NCBI GenBank assembly: GCA_046732855.1
Contig: JBKPNX010000046.1
Span: 1-64,000 of the forward strand
From: JBKPNX01 sp046732855
GTDB taxonomy: Bacteria > Pseudomonadota > Alphaproteobacteria > Geminicoccales > Geminicoccaceae
DNA: 64,000 bases
Reading direction: 5' to 3'
A program made the position numbers and the translations under genes. The notes under the pieces were generated by a model. It had not been told where the DNA came from. It did not search any database and saw only the letters and a list, made by a program, of their open reading frames with translations. Below, piece after piece: positions 16,744 to 25,696 of this stretch (positions are counted from its first letter, which is position 1; each line of letters begins with the position of its first letter).

Positions 16744-17826
16744 ATGACCAAGAACCGGGTCCGGCTGCTCGCCGCCGGCTCCTGCTGCGCTCTGGCGCTG
16801 GCCGCGATGCCCGCCGCGAGCGATGCCCAGGAAGACCTGAGCGCCGCGTTCATCTACGTCGGGCCGGTCGGGGACGCCGGGTGGACCTATCGCCACGATC
16901 AGGGCCGGCAATGCCTCGAGCAGAAGAAGGGGGTCAAGACGGCGTACGTGGAGTCCGTGCCGGAGACGCCGGACGTCGGCAATGTCGAGCGCGATTTCCT
17001 CGCCCAAGGCTACGATCTGATCTTCGCCACCGCCTTCGGCTACCAGCCGTTTACCCAGGAGGTCGCCAAGGAGAACCCGGACCAGCGGTTCTTCGGCATC
17101 ACGCCGACGGTGGCGCCGGCAGACAACATTTTGAACTACTACGGCGAGCTCTGGGACGGCCGCTATCTGACCGGGCTGGTCGCCGGGTCCATGACCAAAT
17201 CGAACGTGATCGGCTTCGTCGCGGCGCAGCCGATCCCGACGGTGATCGCGGGCCTGAACGCATTCACGCTCGGCGTGCGCGAGGTCAATCCCAAGGCCGA
17301 GGTGCGCGTGATCTGGACGCTCTCATGGTTCGATCCGCCGGCCGAGAAGCAGGCGGCGGTCGCCCTGGTCGAGGCTGGCGCCGACGTGATCGCCCAGCAT
17401 CAGGATACCCCGTCCTCGGTGCAAGGCGCGGCCGAGAAGGGCGCCTGGGCGATCGGGTCTGAGTCCGACATGACGCAGTTCGCGCCCGAGAAGTACCTGA
17501 CCGGCACAGTATGGGACTGGTGTCCGTTTTATCTGCAAGCGGTGGAGATGGTGCAGAACGGCACGTTCCAGCCTGGCGAGTTCTACGGCGGCCTGAAGGA
17601 CGGCACCGTGTCGCTTGCCCCGATCAACCCGGCGGTGCCCGATAAGGTGCGCCAGATGGTGGAGCAGAAGAAGCAGGCTTTGATCGATGGCGCGTTCGAC
17701 TACTGGCAGGGGCCGCTCAAGGACAATCAGGGCAACGAGGTGGTCGCCGCCGGCAACACCCTGAGCATCGCCGACATCAACGGCATGAACTGGCTGGTCG
17801 AAGGCGTCGTTGGCAAGATTCCCTGA
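16744..17826 (+). CDS. BMP family ABC transporter substrate-binding protein
   Basis: A 360-residue binding protein of the BMP/PnrA class, whose studied members bind purine nucleosides (others bind riboflavin or autoinducer-like ligands). Signal peptide ends ASDAQ. Family pattern seen: AAFIYVGPVGDAGWTYRHDQGR, FLAQGYDLIFATAFGYQP, then NILNYYGELWDGRYLTGLVAG and the DVIAQHQDTP segment. ATG at 16744 follows GGGAGG; an in-frame upstream start at 16714 lacks it. First gene of a complete four-gene importer; the next ATPase gene starts within its last codons. Confidence 0.93.
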   Translation: MTKNRVRLLAAGSCCALALAAMPAASDAQEDLSAAFIYVGPVGDAGWTYRHDQGRQCLEQKKGVKTAYVESVPETPDVGNVERDFLAQGYDLIFATAFGYQPFTQEVAKENPDQRFFGITPTVAPADNILNYYGELWDGRYLTGLVAGSMTKSNVIGFVAAQPIPTVIAGLNAFTLGVREVNPKAEVRVIWTLSWFDPPAEKQAAVALVEAGADVIAQHQDTPSSVQGAAEKGAWAIGSESDMTQFAPEKYLTGTVWDWCPFYLQAVEMVQNGTFQPGEFYGGLKDGTVSLAPINPAVPDKVRQMVEQKKQALIDGAFDYWQGPLKDNQGNEVVAAGNTLSIADINGMNWLVEGVVGKIP

Positions 17827-19357
17827 GCTCGTCGACGAAGGGCGGGGAACGCGGCGGGCGCTCGGCAGCACGCTCGGGGAGGCGGGTGGCGAACCGTCCC
17901 TGGTCCGCCTGGAGGGCGTAACCAAGCGCTTCGGGGCGCTGCTCGCCAACGACGACGTCAGCTTCGACATTCCCGCGGGTCAGGTGCTCGGCCTGCTCGG
18001 AGAAAACGGCGCCGGCAAGACCACGGCGATGAACGTGCTGGCCGGACTTTACCTGCCCGAGCGCGGCCGCGTCCTGATCGAAGGGGAGCCGCTGTCGCTG
18101 GGCTCGCCGCGCGCCGCCGTCGCCGCCGGCATCGGCATGGTTCACCAGCAGTTCAGGCTGGTCGAGACGCTGACCGCCTTCGAGAACATCTCGCTCGGGC
18201 TGCATCGCGGCCGTCTGCTCCAGCCGAGCGGCATCGACGACCGGATCCGCGCGCTGATGGCCGAGGTCGGCTTCGAGATCGACCTCGCGGCGCGGGTCTG
18301 GCAGATGGGCTTGGCCGAGCGCCAGCAGCTGGAGCTGCTGCGCACGCTTGCGGTCGGCGCGCGCGTCCTGATCCTCGACGAGCCGACCTCGGTTTTGTCG
18401 CCGCTCGAGACCGCGCGCCTGTTTGCAATCGTCCGGCGCATCGCCGCTTCGGGCCGCGCGGTCGTGCTGATCAGCCACAAGCTGCTCGAGGTGCTCGAGG
18501 TCGTCGATCGGCTGATTGTCATGCGTGGCGGCCGCGTAGTGCACGCTGGCCCCGCCGGCGGCCTCGATCCGGCGTGGCTCGCCCGACTGATCGTCGGCGA
18601 CCGCGAGATCCGCCATGGCGCGCGCCCGCCAAAATCGTTTGGCAAGGTCGTGCTGCGGGTCGAGGACCTCGCCGTCGCCAACGACCTCGACCTGCCGGCG
18701 GTGCGGAGCGCGAGCCTCACCGTGCGGGCCGGCGAGCTGGTCGCGATCGTCGGCGTGACCGGCAACGGGCAGACCGAGCTGATGGACGCGATCGGCGGCC
18801 TGCGACGCCACACGCGGGGCCACATTCACGCGCCTGGCCACCGGGGCGGACGCAACTTTGCCTACGTTCCGGCGCAGCACCTCGGGGTCGCGCTCGCGCC
18901 CGACCTGTCGCTCGCCGACAACGCGATCCTCGGCCATCAGCGGCGGCCGCCGTTCGGCTGGTGGCTACGCCGGGGTCTGCTGCGCGAGCGTGCCCGCGAG
19001 GTCGTCGCCCGATTCGCGGTGATGGCCGATGCCGCAGCGCCGGTGCGTCGCCTGTCCGGCGGCAATCTGCAACGGGTCGTGCTCGGCCGCGAGCTGCGCG
19101 GCGAGCCAATGCTGATCGTCGCCAGCTATCCCGCCCGCGGGCTGGATGTCGCCGCAGCGGCGCAAATTCGCGACGCGCTGGTCGCCCGCGCGCGCGCCGG
19201 GGCGGCGGTGCTGATCTCGAGCGAGGAGCTCGACGAGTCGCTGGAGATCGCCAACCGCATCCTGGTGATGCACCGCGGCAGGATCGTCGCCGAGCGCGAC
19301 CCGACCCGCCTGGACATGGCCGAGCTCGGGCGCCTGGTGACCACGGGCGGCGCCTGA
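17810..19357 (+). CDS. Nucleoside/sugar-type ABC transporter ATP-binding protein (two NBDs)
   Basis: A 515-residue tandem ATPase of the RbsA/NupA/YufO type. NBD1 has an intact Walker A (GENGAGKTT) and Walker B (VLILDEPTSVLSP). NBD2 has the relaxed Walker A seen in this family (GVTGNGQTEL) and an LSGGNLQR signature, followed by SYPARGLDV. The only upstream start candidate is a TTG overlapping the binding-protein gene by 17 bases, implying translational coupling. Drives import through the two permeases that follow. Confidence 0.93.
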   Translation: MARFPELVDEGRGTRRALGSTLGEAGGEPSLVRLEGVTKRFGALLANDDVSFDIPAGQVLGLLGENGAGKTTAMNVLAGLYLPERGRVLIEGEPLSLGSPRAAVAAGIGMVHQQFRLVETLTAFENISLGLHRGRLLQPSGIDDRIRALMAEVGFEIDLAARVWQMGLAERQQLELLRTLAVGARVLILDEPTSVLSPLETARLFAIVRRIAASGRAVVLISHKLLEVLEVVDRLIVMRGGRVVHAGPAGGLDPAWLARLIVGDREIRHGARPPKSFGKVVLRVEDLAVANDLDLPAVRSASLTVRAGELVAIVGVTGNGQTELMDAIGGLRRHTRGHIHAPGHRGGRNFAYVPAQHLGVALAPDLSLADNAILGHQRRPPFGWWLRRGLLRERAREVVARFAVMADAAAPVRRLSGGNLQRVVLGRELRGEPMLIVASYPARGLDVAAAAQIRDALVARARAGAAVLISSEELDESLEIANRILVMHRGRIVAERDPTRLDMAELGRLVTTGGA

Positions 19358-19361
19358 GACG

Positions 19362-20432
19362 ATGCTTCGCCTCGAACCGCGCCTGAGTGCGCCCGGCGCC
19401 GCCGAATGGCTGGCGCGGCTTGCGGGAGGCGTCGTACTCGCGCTCCTCGCCGGGGTGGTCGTGCTGGCGCTCGCCGGGCACGACCCGCTGACCGCGTATG
19501 GCGCGCTGCTGCGCGGCGCGTTCGGCTCGACCCGCGCGCTGGCCGCCACCATCAACAAGGCCGTCCCGATCGGCCTGTGCGCCCTGGGCATCACACTCGC
19601 GCACCGGGCGGGGCTGTGGAACATCGGCGCCGAGGGCCAGCTGTACTTCGGCGCCTTCGCGGCGACCGGGATCGGTCTGGCCCTGCCGGCGGCCACGCCC
19701 GCCGGCGTCGCGCTGCCTCTGGTCCTCGCCAGCGGCCTGCTCGCGGGCGGCGCATGGGCGGTGTTGGCGGCGCTGCCGCGCGCCTATCTCGGCATGAACG
19801 AGATCCTCTCGACGCTCATGCTGAACTATGTCGCCATCCTGTGGGTCAATTATCTGGTCACCGGCCCCTGGGCCGATCCCCTGACCTTCTCCTTCCCCTA
19901 CTCCGAGCGGCTGCCCGACGCCGCCCGGCTCGGCCGGCTCGCCGACGGCGTGCACCTGGGCGTGGTCTTCCTGATAGCGGCCGGCGCGATCCTGGCGGCG
20001 GTCGATCGCGGCCTGCGCTGGGGCTACGACCTGCGCGTCTCGGGCAATGCGCCGCGCGCCGCGCTCTACGCCGGCATCGCGCCGGTCGCCACCATCGTCA
20101 CCGGCCTGGTCGCGGCCGGAGCGCTCGCCGGTCTGGCCGGCGCGATCGAAGTCTCGGCATCGACCGGTCGGCTGCAGGCGGGCCTGTCGCCCGGCTACGG
20201 CTTCATGGCGATCCTGGTCGCCTGGCTGGGCGGCGGCCGCCCGCTCGCGATCGGCATCGTCGCGCTGCTGTACGCCGGCCTGCTGAACGGCGGCTTCTCC
20301 TTACAGGTCTCGGGCATCCCGCCCGCGATCGGCACCATCCTGCAGGCGATGCTCCTGCTCGGCGTCCTGGTCATGGTCGGGCTCGGTCGTTACCGCATCC
20401 GCTGGGTCGGCGCGGCAGGAGCGCGCGCGTGA
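19362..20432 (+). CDS. Nucleoside-type ABC transporter permease, first subunit
   Basis: A 356-residue inner-membrane permease (BPD_transp_2 type, NupB/YufP-like) with about nine hydrophobic helices. The signature region is HRAGLWNIGAEGQLYFGAF, and LGMNEILSTLMLNYVA is the typical cytoplasmic loop that contacts the ATPase. It starts 4 bases after the ATPase gene and overlaps the second permease as GTGA. Confidence 0.93.
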   Translation: MLRLEPRLSAPGAAEWLARLAGGVVLALLAGVVVLALAGHDPLTAYGALLRGAFGSTRALAATINKAVPIGLCALGITLAHRAGLWNIGAEGQLYFGAFAATGIGLALPAATPAGVALPLVLASGLLAGGAWAVLAALPRAYLGMNEILSTLMLNYVAILWVNYLVTGPWADPLTFSFPYSERLPDAARLGRLADGVHLGVVFLIAAGAILAAVDRGLRWGYDLRVSGNAPRAALYAGIAPVATIVTGLVAAGALAGLAGAIEVSASTGRLQAGLSPGYGFMAILVAWLGGGRPLAIGIVALLYAGLLNGGFSLQVSGIPPAIGTILQAMLLLGVLVMVGLGRYRIRWVGAAGARA

Positions 20433-21355
20433 GCCTGGAACTGCTGCTCGCGGCCGCGCTGGTCGCCGCCACGCCGCTGCTGTTCGCGGCGCAGGGCGAG
20501 CTCCTGGCGGAGCGCTCGGGCGTGCTCAACCTCGGCCTCGAGGGGACCATGCTGATCGGCGCGGTCAACGGCTTTGCCGCGACCCAGGCGTTCGGCTCGG
20601 TCTGGGTCGGCATCGCCGCCGCCCTGGTCGCCGGTGCGCTGTTCGGCCTCGCCTTCGCTTTCCTCGTGGTCACACTGCGGCTCGATCAGGTGGTCACCGG
20701 CCTCGCCTTCACCATCCTTGGCGGCGGCCTGTCGGCGTTCATCGGCAAGCCGTACGTGGGCACGGCGCCGCGCGCGACGGTGCCAACGCCCGATCTTGGC
20801 GCGCTCCGCGATCTGCCGTTCCTTGGCCCCGTCCTGTTCTCCCAGGACATCCTGGTCTACGCCGCGCTCGTGCTGACCGCCGCGGTCGCGTTCTATCTGA
20901 AGCGCACCCGAGCGGGGCTCGTGCTGCGGGCGCTCGGCGACAGCCCGGATGTGCTCGACACCCTCGGCATGCCCGTCGCCGCGCTGCGCTACGCCTACGT
21001 CGTCACCGGCGCGGCGCTCGCCGGGCTCGGCGGTGCGTATCTGTCGCTCGCGTATACGCCATCGTGGATCGAGAACATGACCGCAGGGCGCGGCTGGATC
21101 GCGATCGCGCTCGTGATCTTCGCCGCCTGGCGGCCGTGGTGGGTGCTCGCGGGCGCGATCCTGTTCGGCGCGGTCGACGCGCTGCGCTTTCGCGCCCAGG
21201 TCGGCGGCCATCCGATCGTCGACCCGCACTTTCTCAACATGCTACCCTACGTCGCCACGCTCGTGGTGCTGGCCCTGGTCAGCCGCTCGGTGGTGCGGCG
21301 GCGGCTCGGCGTGCCCGCGGCGCTCGGCGTCGCCTACGACCGCGAGCGGCGGTGA
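20429..21355 (+). CDS. Nucleoside-type ABC transporter permease, second subunit
   Basis: A 308-residue permease (NupC/YufQ-like). Seen: TPLLFAAQGELLAERSGVLNLGLEGTMLIGA, VVTGLAFTILGGGLSAFIG, ALGDSPDVLDTLGMPVAALRY and a terminal RAQVGGHPIVDPHFLNMLPY helix. GTG start overlaps the previous stop by four bases; the frame runs upstream inside the first permease gene but that part is a shadow. Completes the BMP-type importer. Confidence 0.92.
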   Translation: MSLELLLAAALVAATPLLFAAQGELLAERSGVLNLGLEGTMLIGAVNGFAATQAFGSVWVGIAAALVAGALFGLAFAFLVVTLRLDQVVTGLAFTILGGGLSAFIGKPYVGTAPRATVPTPDLGALRDLPFLGPVLFSQDILVYAALVLTAAVAFYLKRTRAGLVLRALGDSPDVLDTLGMPVAALRYAYVVTGAALAGLGGAYLSLAYTPSWIENMTAGRGWIAIALVIFAAWRPWWVLAGAILFGAVDALRFRAQVGGHPIVDPHFLNMLPYVATLVVLALVSRSVVRRRLGVPAALGVAYDRERR

Positions 21356-21372
21356 GGCGCGGGGGAGGAAGG

Positions 21373-22074
21373 ATGCAGGCCTACGTCTATGGCGAGCGGC
21401 GCGAGCTGCCGGGCGGGTTCGAGGAGTTCGCCGATCGGGCGCTGAGCGCGATCGTCTCGATCGACATGCACCAGGGGCATCTCGCGGACACGCCTGACTG
21501 CCCGTGCCCGGCGCCGCGGGCGCGCGAGATCGTCGGACCGATTGACGCGTTCCACGACGAGGCGCGGCGCTTCGGCGTGCCGGTCGTCCACGTGCGCACC
21601 GTGCTGCGCAAGGGCGGCGTCGACGACGTGCGCGGCGGCAAGGCCGCTTGGCGCCTGGTCTTCCCGCTGTACGTCGGCGCGATCCCGAACGCCGACGAGC
21701 ATGCGATCGAGGGCAGCCGCTGGACGCGCTTCGAGACGCGCGTCGAGCCGGATGATCTGATCGTCGAGACCAAGAAGCGCCTGTCGGTGTTCCATCCGAC
21801 CGATCTCGACTTTCTCTTGCGCAACCTGCGCGTCCGCACGGTCGTGCTGAACGGCGGCTTCACCGACTGCTGCGTGCTGAACGCGGCCTTCGATGCCAGC
21901 AATCGCGACTATCGCGTGGTCGTGCTGCGCGATCTCGTGCGCGGCACCAACGCGGAGATGGAGGACGCGGCGCTCAAAATGGTGTCGCTCCATCTCGGCC
22001 TGGTCATGGACTCGGCCGACCTGCTCGCCGAGTGGCAGGCCCAGGCCGCGCCCGCGGTCGTCGCCGCGAAGTAG
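21373..22074 (+). CDS. Isochorismatase-family cysteine amidohydrolase
   Basis: A 233-residue hydrolase. The catalytic triad is visible as D31 (IVSIDMHQGHL), K134 (ETKKRLSVF) and C167 (GGFTDCCVLNA). Family members cleave amides such as maleamate, N-carbamoylsarcosine, biuret/triuret or nicotinamide. ATG at 21373 follows GGAGGAAGG. It begins 18 bases after the importer operon and precedes a cyclase-family hydrolase, so it is probably co-transcribed with the transporter and acts on the imported compound or a product. Specific substrate is inference. Confidence 0.9.
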   Translation: MQAYVYGERRELPGGFEEFADRALSAIVSIDMHQGHLADTPDCPCPAPRAREIVGPIDAFHDEARRFGVPVVHVRTVLRKGGVDDVRGGKAAWRLVFPLYVGAIPNADEHAIEGSRWTRFETRVEPDDLIVETKKRLSVFHPTDLDFLLRNLRVRTVVLNGGFTDCCVLNAAFDASNRDYRVVVLRDLVRGTNAEMEDAALKMVSLHLGLVMDSADLLAEWQAQAAPAVVAAK

Positions 22075-22113
22075 CCGCCGTCGAACCTCGCCTCAATCCG
22101 GGAACCCCGAAGC

Positions 22114-22947
22114 ATGCAGATGGTCGACCTCTCGCACACCATGAACGTCCACACGCCCGGCTGGGTCGGCTACGCCGGCAACAAGATGTATTACGCGCAG
22201 AACCTGCAGACCCAGCGCATCGTGGCGCAGCGGATCGACACCGCGCTCCACGTCGGGACGCATTTCGACGGCGCGCTGCACGCGACCGACGGCCGCGGCG
22301 ACATGGCGTCCTACCCGCTCGAGTACCTGGTGGGCAAGGGCGCGATCGTCGATGTCGCGGAGCACATGGACGACTTCGCGGTGATCACGCCCGACATGCT
22401 GCAGGGCAAGGTCGCGATCGAAGAGGGCGACATCCTGATCATCCACACCGGCTGGCATCGCCACTACGAGGGCCAGCCGCAGCAGGATCTCGTGCGCTAC
22501 TTCTGCATGCATCCGGGCGGCGGCATGGAGTTGCTGCGCTGGATGCTGGACATGAAGATCAAGTGGTTCGGCATCGACTGCGGCTCGGCCGACCATCCTA
22601 TGAACACCACGATCCGCCTGATGCGCCCGGACATCGTGCGCCAGTTCGAGGAGCGGGTCGGCATGAAGTGCGAGGACTTCTTCCCGCGCTACGAGTACGC
22701 CCACAAGCTGTCCGGCCGGCGCGTGGTCAACGACCTGTTTCCGTTCCACAACCTTGCTTTCCAGGAGGGGCTGCAGCACGCCGAGAACGTCGGCGGCGAC
22801 ATCGAGCAGGTGCTGAACCGGCGCTGCCTGGTCGGCGCGTTCCCCTGGAAATACGAAGGGCTCGAATCCTGCCCCTGCCGGATCATCGCGTTCTTCGACA
22901 TCGGCGATGCCAAGGTCGAACCGTTCGCGGGCGCCGCCACCGGCTGA
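22114..22947 (+). CDS. Cyclase-family (kynurenine formamidase-like) metal hydrolase
   Basis: A 277-residue protein of the cyclase/KynB superfamily. Family marks: MVDLSHTMNVHTPGW at the N-terminus, the metal motif HVGTHFDGALHATDG, and EEGDILIIHTGWHRHY. Members hydrolyse N-formyl amides, cyclic imides or related C-N bonds with a divalent metal. It follows the isochorismatase-like gene by 39 bases on the same strand. In an N-heterocycle pathway it would fit a ring-opening or deformylating step; the sequence does not prove this. Confidence 0.88.
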   Translation: MQMVDLSHTMNVHTPGWVGYAGNKMYYAQNLQTQRIVAQRIDTALHVGTHFDGALHATDGRGDMASYPLEYLVGKGAIVDVAEHMDDFAVITPDMLQGKVAIEEGDILIIHTGWHRHYEGQPQQDLVRYFCMHPGGGMELLRWMLDMKIKWFGIDCGSADHPMNTTIRLMRPDIVRQFEERVGMKCEDFFPRYEYAHKLSGRRVVNDLFPFHNLAFQEGLQHAENVGGDIEQVLNRRCLVGAFPWKYEGLESCPCRIIAFFDIGDAKVEPFAGAATG

Positions 22948-23167
22948 GTTCGGCACGCCCACTCGCCTTAAGAGCTGCCCATCCGGCCAATCGTTACCGT
23001 CAGCTCGTCACAGCCCGGCGTCAGGTGCGGGCAACTGACCCTCTTCCCAAGGGCGGCTGCAGCCACTCGACAATGATGTAGATCGCAGCGCGTGTGCGAG
23101 CGGCGTCGTATCTGGATGGGCACAGCGCGGGGGGCTGCGGAGCGCGACGGAGGCAGCGCGCAAATAC

Positions 23168-24136
23168 TCAGGTCTCCTCGGCCTCGAGGCCGGTCGGCAC
23201 CGGCACGTTCTCGGACGCGAGCGTGAGGCCGGCCGTGAGCGCGACGGTCTCGAGCAGCGCGGCGATGTCCTGGCGCAGGTAGGCCGCGGCATCGGGCTTG
23301 CGCTGCGCCGCGCCGAAGTGCGCCTGGAGCGCCTCCCGCGTCGCCGCCGCGACCGGCATCGCCACCTCGAGCGCGCGCGCCGCCTGCAGCCCCAGGTCGA
23401 GGTCCTTGCGCAGCAGCTCCGGGGTGAAGGTCGTGGTCCAGTCGAGATTGACCAGGGCGTGCGACTTGTAGCGGGTGAAGATCGAGCCCATGACGCTGTC
23501 GTTGATGAACTGCAGGAACGCGTGGCGCGGCACGCCGGCCTTCTGCGCGAGGACCGTGATCTCGGCGAGGCTCTGGAAGGTGACGCCGAGCAGCACGTTG
23601 TGGGCGATCTTGCAGAAGCGGGCGAGCTCGCCCTCGCCGACGTAGGCGGCGCCGCGCCGGGCAAAGGTCTCGATCAGCGGCCGCGCCTCGGCGAATGCCG
23701 CCTCCGGGCCCGAGCAGACCGCGCTGAGCTTGCCGGCGCGCACGCACAGGGCGTTGCCCGAGACCGGCGCCGCGATCATCGCCGCGCCCATTTGCGCGAG
23801 GCGCCCGCGGATCGCTTCGCCCTGATCGACGCCGATGGTCGAGCAGTCGACCACGATGCGCGGCACCGCGTTCTCGCCGGCCGCAACGCCGGCTTCGCCG
23901 AACAGCACCTGCTCGAGGTCTCTGCCGGTCGAGACCATGGTGAACAGGACGTCGACCGTGGCGAGGTCCGCCGCACGCTCGCCGAGCGTCGCGCCCAGAG
24001 CGGTCAGAGGCTCCGCTTTCGCCCGCGTGCGGTTCCAGACCCGGAGCGGATGGCCGGCTTGGAGCAGCCGCTCGGCCATCGGATAACCCATGCGGCCCGT
24101 GCCGATCCAGCCAAGCATCGCTGAGCGTTCGAACAT
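23168..24136 (-). CDS. NAD(P)-dependent oxidoreductase of the 3-hydroxyisobutyrate dehydrogenase family
   Basis: A 322-residue beta-hydroxyacid dehydrogenase. Rossmann motif GWIGTGRMGYPMAERLL at residues 9-25, substrate motif APVSGNALCVRAGKLS, and the catalytic-lysine region GELARFCKIAHNVLLG are all present. The start at 24136 is set by AAGGAG about 6 bases upstream. Relatives include tartronate semialdehyde reductase and 2-(hydroxymethyl)glutarate dehydrogenase of anaerobic nicotinate breakdown; which one cannot be decided. It shares strand with the flavin monooxygenase gene upstream. Confidence 0.9.
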   Translation of the reverse strand: MFERSAMLGWIGTGRMGYPMAERLLQAGHPLRVWNRTRAKAEPLTALGATLGERAADLATVDVLFTMVSTGRDLEQVLFGEAGVAAGENAVPRIVVDCSTIGVDQGEAIRGRLAQMGAAMIAAPVSGNALCVRAGKLSAVCSGPEAAFAEARPLIETFARRGAAYVGEGELARFCKIAHNVLLGVTFQSLAEITVLAQKAGVPRHAFLQFINDSVMGSIFTRYKSHALVNLDWTTTFTPELLRKDLDLGLQAARALEVAMPVAAATREALQAHFGAAQRKPDAAAYLRQDIAALLETVALTAGLTLASENVPVPTGLEAEET

Positions 24137-24313
24137 CCCTTTCTCCTTCGCGCCAATCTCGCGGGCGCATCCCTCTCCAAGGCCGACGGACCTGGTGATC
24201 GAGACCTGGTGTCCCGGACGAGGTTAACGGATCAGCTCATCGGCATGGTTGAGATTTGCCGCAGCGCCCGGCTCTGGTGCGGCTCAAAGAGCTGGCGTCC
24301 GCGCTCGAGCGAG

Positions 24314-25543
24314 CTACTCGCGCAACCAGCCCCAGATCGTGGTCTCGGCCATCAGCATGCCCGCCAGCTCCTTGACCCGCGCGGACCATGCCGCGGGCGT
24401 GGGCCTCGGCGCGTTCAGGTGGCTGGCCAGCCAGCGCGCGCGCTCGACCACCGCCTGCCCGTAGCGCAACCGGCCGCGCTCCCAATCCGCCAGGGCCGCC
24501 GCGGGGTCGCCGTTGGCCAATGCCCGCGCCAGGCTCAGCGCATCGCGCGCCGCCTTGGTCGCGCCCATGCCGGCGTGGGGCCGGGCGAGGAACGCCGCAT
24601 CGCCGATCAGGATGACCCGCCCGAACACCACACGGGGGCTCTCGAAGTCGTAGATCGCCTGGATGAACGGCTCATGCGAGAGGCGAACCACCTCCGCGCA
24701 ACAGGGCGCCAGCAGCGCGTCGGCGTCGTCGTACAGCTCGGTTATCGCCGCGGGGCCCGCCTGCCCCGGCGGGATGGAGACATCGTAGCTGCGACCGTCC
24801 CGGCCGGTGAGCAGCCGCGGCAGGCCAGTCGCCTCCTCGGCAGGGCGGTACCACACGACGTTGTAGCGCCGGCGGCCGGGCTCGATCGCCTCGTCTGCGC
24901 CGGGCACCGGATAGCCGATCATCTGCTCGCCCTGCGGGATGCAGAACGCCAGGCGATCGCACAGGATGGCGCGCGCCTGGGCCGACATGCGGCGCTCCTC
25001 GATCAGCCCGCGCCAGGCGACGTAGCCGGCATAGGCGGGCTCGAGCTCCGGAAGCAGCAAGCGGCGCACGGTCGAGCGAATGCCGTCGGCGCCGATCAGC
25101 CAGTCGGCGCGCTCGCTCGCCCCGTCGGCGAAGCGCACGGTCACGCCTTCTTCATCCTGGTCGAATCCCGCGACCGCTCTGCCCGCGTGGTGGCAGGCTT
25201 CGGGCAAAGCCGCGCGGACCAGCCGGTACAGCTGGTCCCAGGACATCGTGAGCTGCGGCATCGGGTGCGTGCCGAGGATGCTCCCGTCCCGGTCCAATGT
25301 GATGCGGCCCACGATCGGAACGCAGATCGTCTCATCGCCGGCCGCGCCCGCCTGCGCCAGCGCATCGAACAGCTCGGGGTGGGGCATGATGCCCGCGCCG
25401 CGGCTCGCGAGCGCCTCGCCGGAGCGCTCGAACACGTCGACGGCGAAGCCCAGGCGGTGCAGCAGCGCGCCGGCGAACAGCCCGGCGATCGAGCCGCCCG
25501 CCACGATCACGCGGGCGCGCGTATTGCTACCTGTTGCCCTCAT
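24314..25543 (-). CDS. FAD-dependent monooxygenase, 2,6-dihydroxypyridine 3-hydroxylase-like
   Basis: A 409-residue group-A flavoprotein hydroxylase. FAD motif VIVAGGSIAGLFAGALL at the N-terminus, NADPH/FAD motif WLIGADGIRSTVRR, and the GDAAFLARPHAGMGATKA segment. The segment PAYAGYVAWRGLI and the MIGYPVPG stretch resemble what I recall of the 2,6-dihydroxypyridine 3-monooxygenase subfamily, which hydroxylates dihydroxypyridine in nicotine/nicotinate breakdown. Full length, no defect. The substrate call is family inference; a different hydroxylated heterocycle or aromatic acid is possible. Confidence 0.87.
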   Translation of the reverse strand: MRATGSNTRARVIVAGGSIAGLFAGALLHRLGFAVDVFERSGEALASRGAGIMPHPELFDALAQAGAAGDETICVPIVGRITLDRDGSILGTHPMPQLTMSWDQLYRLVRAALPEACHHAGRAVAGFDQDEEGVTVRFADGASERADWLIGADGIRSTVRRLLLPELEPAYAGYVAWRGLIEERRMSAQARAILCDRLAFCIPQGEQMIGYPVPGADEAIEPGRRRYNVVWYRPAEEATGLPRLLTGRDGRSYDVSIPPGQAGPAAITELYDDADALLAPCCAEVVRLSHEPFIQAIYDFESPRVVFGRVILIGDAAFLARPHAGMGATKAARDALSLARALANGDPAAALADWERGRLRYGQAVVERARWLASHLNAPRPTPAAWSARVKELAGMLMAETTIWGWLRE

Positions 25544-25696
25544 TTCTGGTCAGCCTTACCCACCAGCATGACTGACTCTCATAGCGAGACCCCGGCCATT
25601 CGCAAGCATCAGCCGGCGAGAATCGAACCCTTTTGTTCGGCCCAGCGATGCCGTGGCTGGAAACGAAGCCTCCCGCTCAGTAAGTTGCTGCCCTGA

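Noticed and set aside
25605..25635. A tRNA T-loop-like motif on the minus strand (GGGTTCGATTC complement)
   Set aside because: The arms needed for a T stem, acceptor stem and anticodon stem do not pair in either direction, so it is neither a tRNA nor a clear tRNA remnant.
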